Shown here: positions 33,701 through 38,938 of the stretch, piece after piece | How the letters are laid out: every line of letters starts with the position of its first letter | Position numbering within the stretch: position 1 is the first letter of the stretch | DNA from: Plakobranchus ocellatus | Lineage: Eukaryota > Mollusca > Gastropoda > Plakobranchidae | Assembly (NCBI GenBank): GCA_019648995.1 | Contig: BLXT01007673.1 | Span: 589,808-628,745, forward strand | Direction: 5' to 3' | Length of the DNA stretch: 38,938 nt | The notes under the pieces: generated by a model | Databases searched by the model: none | Told to the model about the DNA's origin: nothing | The model's input: the letters and a program-made list of their open reading frames with translations, nothing else | Made by a program: the position numbers and the translations under genes

Positions 33701-36076
33701 ACAATGAGTTCTTTTAAAAGAGACTGAAGAACAGAAATCACTCCAAGTCCTGCCAAAAATTGAACAAAAGTTTCAATAACTTGAATAAGGAACAGTTTCA
33801 GAGCAGCAACTAAATTTCTAAAATTATTTAGATCTACAAGATCTCATACATCAGCGGTTTCTGCAAGCTCCCTCCAACCCATCACACAACCAGTCTTATA
33901 TATCCACCATCCACAGATTGTGGTAAATACTTGTGTGGGCTAATTAAACTATAAAATTAACAATCACACATTCTAAAATTTCTAGAGCAAAGAACATATT
34001 AACGCATTACATCATCAAGGTTAGCTAAAAATATTAGCCAATCAAACTTCCCCACATGACACATCCATCTTGTAAACAAAATGTTCTCAAATATTCCACT
34101 TTCCAGAAATTCCTAAATCTAAAAAAGTAAACAAAAGTAAAACCAAAATTGTACTATTAACCTAAAAGTAGGTCTAATCTAGGCCTACTCAAAATCTGAC
34201 CAAGTATTACAAGTAAACAAGGCCAAAACAGTATGATCCATTCAGGGTCTAGATCTAGCCTCAATTCACACACACAGCAACCATTTGTGACAATTATATG
34301 TAATCCACAATTTTCAGCCAAATAGAAAAAAGGTGAGCAACATTTCCTTGAAACTTCAACAGCTGATTAACTTCTGATGAACACATCGTTTCACAACAAA
34401 GGCTAGTTATGTTTTAACACTTCAATAAAAAAAACATGAGATATTAGTACTTCAATGAGCTTTAAACTAAGTTTATACATACAACTGTATTTTATGTCTT
34501 GAGACCAGTCTTAGAGTAATTTGTTATATGTAAGTAACATTTTTCAGGAAAAAAATAATGTTCTCTCCTCTTTCAATGCTTCTTTTATATAAAAAAAAAA
34601 ATAAAAAAAAATTAAAATCCTAAAATCTTGGCACAGGATTACAATATCTGTGTTCATCCTAGTAAAGCTGTATCAACAATATGTGGTTAAAATGACTTAA
34701 GAGTCATTTGGACTGCTCAGAATAGGTTACATTTTCAATTAAAAAGCAATAAATATTTTAGCCCACCTGTCCTTTTCCAGTCTGTGAACCAAATAATATT
34801 TTCACTTTCCGTTTTTGTTTTGATGCTCTTGTTTGTGAGTCAACTTTGTGGGCTTCTGTCTGGATTATTTCCTATTTTAAAAAAAAAGTTGACTTATAAA
34901 AAACTGACAGGGGCAGCAAAACAAATAGTAACTAATTTACACTTCACATGAAAAAAAGCTGTATAAATTATTTAAAAAAAAAAACCCGAATTTAAATCTC
35001 TCAATGAAGATGCGTTTTTGAAACAAAAATCCCAAATGTTTGAAAGGAGGCATTAATATCATATAAAAGTTAATGTACGGGACGACAAAAGTAAATACAA
35101 AGTGAAGAAAATAATACTAGTACATATGCCCACAGTTTTATCTTTAAAGAGAGAGAAAGAAACAGAATGAATTTGGTACAACTATTTGGAAATAAGTTAT
35201 AGTTATAAGATAAAAAACTTACCAAATGATATCTAATTCTAAGAGAGCAATAAAGAATGAAGATGCAAAGTTCATTTTTAAATTGGGGTTGAGCTATTGT
35301 ATGTAGCCAGTCCACAACAAAGTGATCTCAGGCTTTAGGGCCCTCCGTCAGGCCGGGACGCCGATGGCGGGGCTCGAACCCGCGACAGAAGGGTCCCTGC
35401 AGATCTCAGGGCGGACTCACGAGCCACTGTGCCACCGACGCCCCCTTTTAAATTGGGGAACTGGGTCTAAATGAAGCTTTCAAATATTCACAAATCTGAA
35501 TTCCAGTTAACAATGTTCAATTTTTCAAAAATCTTGATGTTATCTCCTGAGACTGCCTTTACTATTCTTAAGTTTGAAATGTGTTTCTCCCCCCCCCAAT
35601 TCATGGATCGCTTTTTATGAATAAAAAGCTATCTGAGGCTTTTTGAAAATTTTTTGCAACTTCTGAGATATTTTTTTATTTTGAGGCAATCCAATGAAAA
35701 ATATAAAAAGTTATCTATTTTAATGAAAAAACATCATGTTCAGTATCAGTATGTATATAAAAATTTTATTTAAAAGTAACAGTGGCATCGATATGGCAAC
35801 AAATAACTTATTTTTCACACCTTTTTGTTGGTTCTTACTACTTTGATGACGCTGAATTAAGTTATGCTGATTGCAAATTTACTATACCATCAACCATTAT
35901 TATAGGTCTAAAGAGAATCACAGAATAAGTCTTTATCCCTCCCATTCTCTAAAGTAGCTTACTTTGTATTTAAGTTGTCTTGATACTACCCAGGCCAACC
36001 CTCCTGCAACAACTGTCCACAGTGCCACATTTTTCCAAGGACTTCCTTTAACTGGTACCTCAATCAATTTCTCCAT
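18847..36076 (-). CDS. TYW1: tRNA 4-demethylwyosine synthase TYW1, complete, 15 coding exons
   Basis: complement(join(18847-19050, 19790-19957, 22269-22440, 23151-23225, 24417-24594, 26163-26272, 27075-27193, 27847-27990, 29344-29448, 31164-31372, 31625-31724, 32323-32517, 33361-33462, 34767-34871, 35963-36076)). All phases agree; 2100 bases give 699 residues. TYW1 is a radical-SAM enzyme that joins two carbons from pyruvate to N1-methylguanosine-37 of tRNA-Phe, making the tricyclic core of wybutosine. Order: membrane segment (about residues 15-31), flavodoxin domain (FMN loops SQTGKG at 67-72, STYTDG at 119-124, GLGNS at 160-164), acidic Cys-rich linker (about 225-300), then the catalytic domain. 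Radical-SAM cysteines are C389-x3-C393-x2-C396. Second-cluster cysteines are C354, C367 and C380, spaced 13 and 13 as in the archaeal enzyme, and K369 matches the lysine that binds pyruvate there. GEP (459-461) is the SAM-binding region. The start is the only in-frame ATG before the membrane segment. Orthology is near certain. Confidence 0.96.
19790..19957 (-). CDS. TYW1: TYW1 coding exon 14
   Basis: Residues 577-632, phase 0 at both ends: GVTYCGESKASNLTMKNVPW and ELASEHEHSNCLLLAHHK. The acceptor is TGTTTTCATTTAG and the donor GTAAGA. It includes the wybutosine-domain segment conserved with yeast and vertebrate TYW1. Confidence 0.95.
19958..22268 (-). other. TYW1 intron 13, with a microsatellite
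   Basis: The largest TYW1 intron, 2.3 kb. Apart from the alternating purine/pyrimidine block (21235-21405) it holds nothing recognisable. Confidence 0.6.
21235..21405. repeat. Compound microsatellite (GT)n, (ATGT)n and TA/CA-rich
   Basis: A run of GT passes into seven ATGT units (to about 21272), then into a long imperfect stretch of ATAT, TACATA and ACACAC. Long open frames on both strands (Tyr/Ile/His-rich) are products of this repeat, not genes. Confidence 0.9.
22269..22440 (-). CDS. TYW1: TYW1 coding exon 13
   Basis: Residues 520-576: PLFKDFWQRFIDSLTALRDK, then RTVYRLTLVKAWN and LVSLGNPDFIEVK, all family-diagnostic. The acceptor is ACTATGTTTTAG and the donor GTATGA. Confidence 0.96.
23151..23225 (-). 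CDS. TYW1: TYW1 coding exon 12
   Basis: Short exon, residues 495-518 with split Arg codons at both ends: DLLPVTQLYVSVDAATKDSL then KKID. It matches NLEPVTQLYVSVDASTKDSL of human. The acceptor is AACTTCACAG and the donor GTACTA. Confidence 0.94.
24417..24594 (-). CDS. TYW1: TYW1 coding exon 11: SAM-binding GEP segment
   Basis: Residues 436-493 plus split codons. It holds HCALSLVGEPIMYPQINQFI and ISSFLVTNAQFPQEIR, the most conserved stretch of the enzyme outside the cysteines. A pure (AT)23 run lies only about 66 bases upstream of its acceptor (TGTTCTCCAG). Confidence 0.96.
24661..24706. repeat. (AT)23 microsatellite
   Basis: A pure dinucleotide run of 46 bases in TYW1 intron 10, followed on the + strand by a T-run. 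It is likely length-polymorphic and sits just upstream of the exon 11 acceptor. Confidence 0.97.
25540..25970 (-). mobile_element. Possible remnant of a LINE reverse-transcriptase 3' region
   Basis: In TYW1 intron 10, the - strand reads SIIINALFYPLYYGCSPVWR-like sequence (NKHSIGSIINALFYPLYYGC, then SPVWRPKVSTKYLQN). This resembles the post-catalytic LINE motif (AL.YP.L.YGC.VW......LQ..Q). Only this short match is seen and the flanks are not alignable by eye. Confidence 0.3.
26163..26272 (-). CDS. TYW1: TYW1 coding exon 10
   Basis: Residues 399-434 plus split codons at both ends. HHTNPVGTEWKWTMDEPQVI matches HHTNPVGTEWRWKMDQPEMI of the human enzyme. The acceptor is TTCCTCAG and the donor GTGCTG. 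Confidence 0.95.
27075..27193 (-). CDS. TYW1: TYW1 coding exon 9: both iron-sulfur cluster motifs
   Basis: 39 codons plus two bases, residues 359-397. GGCYKHTFYGIESHRCMETT carries Cys367, Lys369 and Cys380, and ACANKCVFCW carries the radical-SAM C-x3-C-x2-C. All catalytic residues are intact. It ends in a split Arg codon (CG|T). The donor is GTGAGC. Confidence 0.97.
27847..27990 (-). CDS. TYW1: TYW1 coding exon 8: start of catalytic domain
   Basis: 48 codons, residues 311-358. It contains MITPLLKESLEKQGYKLIGS and HSGVKLCRWTK, nearly identical to the human segment. Cys354 is the first ligand of the second iron-sulfur cluster. The acceptor is TTTCTTTTTCAG and the donor GTTATC. Confidence 0.95.
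27991..29343 (-). other. TYW1 intron 7; nothing recognised
   Basis: 1.35 kb of AT-rich intron. Short frames such as 28665-28859 show no family resemblance. Confidence 0.5.
29344..29448 (-). CDS. TYW1: TYW1 coding exon 7: acidic linker
   Basis: 35 codons, residues 276-310: DFFSDEDNEEEPNFGETTTD then VMDLEDLGKVMHQAA. The VxDxEDLGKxM part matches the ortholog's IVDVEDLGKIM just before the catalytic domain. The acceptor is TTTTTTTGCAG and the donor GTAAGT. Confidence 0.93.
29449..31163 (-). other. TYW1 intron 6, with a small repeat
   Basis: 1.7 kb intron. A less AT-rich section at about 30570-30860 holds a spaced direct repeat (30725-30788, separate entry) and may be a decayed transposon. The rest shows nothing recognisable. 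Confidence 0.5.
30725..30788. repeat. Two 22-bp near-repeats around a GATATATC palindrome
   Basis: GGACGCATGCAGATATATCC (then GC) at 30725 and GGACGTATGCAGATATATCG (then GC) at 30767, a 42-bp period. Each contains the palindrome GATATATC. They may be subterminal repeats of a small non-autonomous element whose ends I cannot define. Confidence 0.55.
31164..31372 (-). CDS. TYW1: TYW1 coding exon 6: Cys-rich then acidic linker
   Basis: 70 codons, residues 206-275. After a helix (LQEDLEAWLESSLSNLKRAI) comes KACESTCKKQCGCKTKK, four cysteines in eleven residues, then a Gly/Asp stretch with one more Cys. Human TYW1 has a comparable Cys/Lys/His patch at the same place. The downstream donor is GTTTGT, a weak but acceptable site. 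Confidence 0.9.
31625..31724 (-). CDS. TYW1: TYW1 coding exon 5: end of flavodoxin domain
   Basis: 33 codons plus one base, residues 173-205. VAKKVDDWLHTLSANRILTP corresponds to the ortholog's V-x-K-x-V-D-x-W-L-x-x-L-x-A-x-R. It ends in a split Gly codon (G|GC). The acceptor is TTAATGCAG and the donor GTAATG. Confidence 0.92.
32323..32517 (-). CDS. TYW1: TYW1 coding exon 4: FMN-binding loops
   Basis: 65 codons, residues 108-172. It includes ICIIVISTYTDGQPPDPAHW and VVGLGNSLYGEHFNM, the two isoalloxazine-contacting loops of flavodoxins. The acceptor is TTTTGCCTCAG and the donor GTGGGT. This is the best conserved part of the flavodoxin domain. Confidence 0.95.
33361..33462 (-). CDS. TYW1: TYW1 coding exon 3: flavodoxin
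   Basis: 34 codons, residues 74-107, SFSRLLQRKINSLGYEATVI then DLASYDHESNFLPE. It matches the ortholog's helix and second strand after the phosphate loop. The acceptor TATGATTCACAG has a purine-rich upstream region instead of a good pyrimidine tract, but both phase and homology support it. The donor is GTAAAA. Confidence 0.88.
33463..34766 (-). other. TYW1 intron 2; nothing recognised
   Basis: 1.3 kb AT-rich intron with scattered TCTAGATCTAG-type words near 34145-34260, but no coding or transposon similarity seen. Confidence 0.5.
34767..34871 (-). CDS. TYW1: TYW1 coding exon 2: FMN phosphate loop
   Basis: 35 codons, phase 0 at both ends, residues 39-73. A basic stretch (SKQKRKVK) leads into ILFGSQTGKGQ, the first strand and phosphate loop of the flavodoxin domain. 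The acceptor is TTTTAAAATAG and the donor GTGGGC. Confidence 0.93.
35276..35458. repeat. 13-bp target-site duplication pair
   Basis: TTTTAAATTGGGG at 35276-35288 and again at 35446-35458, identical, bordering the SINE. On the strand of insertion the target reads CCCCAATTTAAAA, with the T/A transition expected for a LINE-type endonuclease. Confidence 0.9.
35289..35445 (-). mobile_element. tRNA-derived SINE with perfect target-site duplication
   Basis: A 157-bp insertion in TYW1 intron 1, in TYW1 sense orientation. The direct repeat TTTTAAATTGGGG flanks it exactly at 35276-35288 and 35446-35458. On the - strand it begins GGGGGCGTCGGTGGCACAGTGG-like, with box A TGGCACAGTGG and box B GGTTCGAGCCC, and a T-stem of GCGGG/CCCGC. 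The 5' end GGGGCGTCGGTG can pair over 12 bases with CATCGGCGTCCC. After the tRNA-like part a tail of about 60 bases follows. U33 of a real anticodon loop is absent (G instead), so this is a SINE and not a working tRNA gene. Its GC content stands out sharply from the AT-rich intron. Confidence 0.88.
35963..36076 (-). CDS. TYW1: TYW1 coding exon 1: start and membrane segment
   Basis: ATG at 36076-36074 gives MEKLIEVPVKGSPWKNVALW and then TVVAGGLAWVVSRQLKYK. The hydrophobic run is a single predicted N-terminal membrane helix, as in vertebrate TYW1, with a basic residue after it. The donor is GTAAGC at 35962-35957. An acceptor-like TTTTATTTTAG upstream, cutting before 36109, suggests a separate non-coding first exon. 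Confidence 0.85.
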
Positions 36077-36109
36077 TTTCAATGATAGTTGATAAACTGT
36101 TTAAGTGTC
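36077..36109 (-). other. TYW1 5' UTR segment next to the start codon
   Basis: Immediately upstream of the ATG the - strand reads GACACTTAAACAGTTTATCA before CTATCATTGAAAATGG. The sequence just before it (CTTTTTTATTTTAG, ending at 36110) has the form of a splice acceptor. A non-coding 5' exon farther upstream is therefore likely, with the promoter somewhere beyond. Confidence 0.45.
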
Positions 36110-38938
36110 CTAAAATAAAAAAGATTAAAAAATATCAGTTGTCCTATAAGAGCAAAAACATTGGCAGTGTTTAGATTTTCATGTACAACACTCTGCAGCA
36201 CTAGTGATCTCAGGCTCTCATTTACTTCCTTTCTTTTACAATCAAAGGCCTAAAGGGGCTTGCAGTTCTCATTCTTGTAGACAAAGCGTTATAACAATTA
36301 CAAGTTTCATTTCAAACCAAAGGATGACTGTCCCTGTAATAGTAATAATATTCTGTAAGGCTCTGTGCGACAGAAAATTCACTCTTATGAACAAAGTGGT
36401 GTAAAAATGAAACATTTATTCAAATTTGTACATATAGGCCTATATATGTTCTTTCTCCTCCTCTCTCAATAATGACAAAGCACAAATGAATAAAAATACG
36501 TCAACGAATAACATGATGTATCGATACACAATTTTTTAATTGCTCCTGTGTTACCATTTCTAGATAAGATAAGTAAAGCACTTTGTTTCTAAATTAAATC
36601 CAATCTTATTTTAAAAATTATCTAAAAATCTTTTTATTATTTTTGTTTTTTTTTTATTCAGGGAAGGAACCAAAGAAAAAATACTTGTATGCAATTTTCT
36701 GAAATATTTTTCTTTCATTTTTCTCTTTTAATTCATTTATATAACAAGTTTTTAACAGTATAAAAATGAAGATTACATTGTTTTTCCCCACTGTGCAAAG
36801 ATTGATGTCCATGTAGTGTAAAGGTATTTACATGCATTTCTTTTGTCGAGTTTGTAGGGCATGTGTTAAGATGTATAGAAAATTAAGTTTTGAACTTTTT
36901 GTCACAATCAAAATAAAAAAAAATTTATTGTATTTTTTTACTTTCAAATGGCAAATTAGATAACCATTAAATTGGACTGGAAGGCTTATAAGAAAAAAAA
37001 TAATTCTCAATGTTTTCAATCAATCTAAATTTAGTTTACATATGATCTAGATCCAGCAGGTGACTGATCTGATGGCAGTATCAAAGCCTAGATCTACTAC
37101 TGAACTTTCCGCTATTTATTTACATCTGCCCGTTGGACTGACACCCACAAATGTGTGAGTGCTAAATGAACACTCAAAACACAATAATGCCACATTCAAT
37201 TAACACCAAATTTGGATGAGATGTGTTTCATTAATAGTGTATTAATCTGAAAGAGTCCCCATTAAAAAAAAAATCTCTGAATAGGATGGGGATATAGGTC
37301 TACAGGGATTCATCATCAATTTTTAAGAGGACCCAGAACTGTGTCTAAATATCAATTTTTCATTATGAGGACCCATGCCGGAATAAAATCAGCCAGCCTT
37401 TCAAGGCTCATATCTCATGGAAACAGTGTTTTGAGTATCTTCATACTTTCAAAGAAGAGATGCTTCCTTCTTCAGTCCAAGAGTGTCAACAAAGCATTTT
37501 CATTTAAAGCAGCTGAAGATGAGTTTTCCAACTTGTAATACGCCTACATATAATATAGGTCTAAAATTTCTAGATTATCTAGTTCTGTCCAGAATTTTCG
37601 TAAAGATTAAATCTCAAATTATAAATTTTATGATAGAAAATGATGTTTACAATTATATCTAGAGAGGTTTTTGCTCTTATCCAATGATAATGACAAAATA
37701 AAGGCAAATTCAGTCAACTGTCGCCAGTTTAAAAAAAGGTAGTATTAATTGCTACAGAGGGTTGATGTACCAATTAACCAACCTTTAATTGCTACAGAGT
37801 GGCGATGTGTCAATTGATGGGCCGTTAACTGCTACACAGAGTAACGATTATTGATTTATGAAGGATTTCTGTAACTCCTCAGTAACTGGAGAATAGACTT
37901 AGCCTAGGTTTTCTTTTTGCCTAAGCTATTTCCATTTTTTTTGTTTGCTGCGACAAGCACTAAATTAGGTGTCTGAGGTAAGTCAAGTCACGTTCACTCA
38001 TTCATCATTTCAAGAAAGATGAAGAGTTTTCTTTAACGGCTGTCTAAGTGGTATACATAATTTGACAAGGCCTTTACATAATATAAAGAGGACAATAGTG
38101 TCGCGTTTCAGAAAAAATTGAGACAGACAATCACTCCCAACTACAGTACAAAGTTGCATCTCCTTATACTCACTACATTACGGCACTGTTGTGAATAAAT
38201 TAATAATGCATCATTTTTGGAAAAAAAAAAAAAATACAGCCAACCACTTGTGTAGTCCTGTGTACAGTGCTAAAAGGTGGATGCACAGTTTAGTTTTCAG
38301 TTTATTCATATTATATTTTAATGCTCTGTGATGTCTGTTTTCCCCAATGCTATATATGTATGTCCTTAAGTCCTATTTAATATCTCTGGAGAATGATTTA
38401 AAAGTAACAGGGAAAATTTTGTTGCAAGTTCGATTCATTAGTGACGTAACCTATTCCTCTGTGTAATGAAGACCTTTTGAGACAGGCTCATTCAGAAAAT
38501 GTGAGAAGTGACCTTTTTAAAAACACTTAAAAAAGCAAAAATGCCTCTATAGTATGTCCCAGACACCTATTAAGAAAAATGAAAATTATATGGATCCCTG
38601 TTATTCCATTGAACCCTTCTCCTCCATCGTTATTAAAATAAGCTAGTGAAGATCTGTAAAAAGCTGTTTGATTTAAAACAAAACAAAACAAAGTGACCAA
38701 TTGCATAGCTGAAAGATTTTTAAAAAAAATGGCCCTTATTGAAAAGCGCTTAAGCCCTTCTGCACCACGTCTACTCAGAGGATCATTAACACCACAAGCT
38801 AGGGTGCTCGATTTTATCACGTTAAAAAAAAAGAAAACTACTTTTATGAAGTTGTAAATAAAGTCACGTGATCCCAAATCCCATTAATAGATTTTCTTAC
38901 ATAATAACTAGAGAAGTATCATTCGCACGTTTCTTTTA
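36110..38938. other. Region upstream of TYW1 coding sequence; no gene supported
   Basis: 2.8 kb, probably TYW1 5' intron and/or promoter, or intergenic. No TATA box or CpG island is evident. It holds a 3 x 40-bp tandem repeat (37745-37864), a CACGTG at about 38864, and short open frames (for example 38527-38877 on the - strand) without recognisable relatives. Confidence 0.5.
37745..37864. repeat. Three tandem 40-bp units
   Basis: Units begin at 37745 (TTAATTGCTACAGAGGGTTG), 37785 (TTAATTGCTACAGAGTGGCG) and 37825 (TTAACTGCTACACAGAGTAA). The period is exactly 40, with the second half (CAATT or ATTAT) less conserved. It is an imperfect minisatellite upstream of TYW1. Confidence 0.8.

Noticed and set aside
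35355..35445. Functional tRNA gene on the - strand
   Set aside because: It has a good T-arm and terminal pairing, but the terminal stem is 12 bp, the anticodon loop lacks U33, and exact duplications lie beyond an extra tail, which marks a SINE.
38527..38877. 116-codon open frame on the - strand
   Set aside because: Phe/Ile-rich translation of AT-rich sequence with a poly-Phe run from a homopolymer; nothing recognisable and no splice context.

Overview
This is an animal nuclear genomic window. It has AT-rich sequence, spliced genes with GT..AG introns of 0.25 to 7.4 kb, tRNA-derived SINEs, a LINE remnant, a hAT-like transposase remnant and microsatellites. The proteins look invertebrate. A mollusc, perhaps a gastropod, is my best guess, but that rests on general character rather than a diagnostic gene.

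Two protein-coding genes lie tail to tail. On the + strand (309 to about 9300) are the last three coding exons of a UBASH3/TULA-type gene, a histidine phosphatase related to ecdysteroid-phosphate phosphatase. They give 153 residues with the catalytic Glu and His regions; the 5' part lies before the window. On the - strand (36076 down to 18847) is a complete TYW1 gene, the tRNA 4-demethylwyosine synthase, in 15 coding exons. All exon phases join, giving 699 residues, close to the human protein (about 730). It has an N-terminal membrane segment, a flavodoxin domain, an acidic Cys-rich linker and a radical-SAM/wybutosine domain with both iron-sulfur cysteine sets and the substrate-handling lysine.

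The 7.35-kb UBASH3 intron (446-7797) is a graveyard of mobile DNA: a 5'-truncated antisense LINE (about 965-2730), a tRNA-headed SINE (about 3131-3445), a block packed with AGATCT/TCTAGA words (about 4741-5070), and a decayed hAT-like transposase in sense orientation (about 5133-7200). The next UBASH3 intron holds a second, headless copy of the same SINE (about 8293-8430). TYW1 intron 1 holds a different tRNA-derived SINE (35289-35445) with a perfect 13-bp target-site duplication.

The 9.8 kb between the two stop codons (9055-18846) has no gene I can support. It is AT-rich, must include both 3' UTRs, and contains several T-run/A-run hairpins. The last 2.8 kb (36110-38938), upstream of TYW1, holds a 3 x 40-bp tandem repeat and probably 5' non-coding sequence. 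The two genes have no known functional link. The main curiosities are the mobile elements, the two SINE families, the small repeats and the Cys-rich linker of TYW1. I see no new multi-gene system here.
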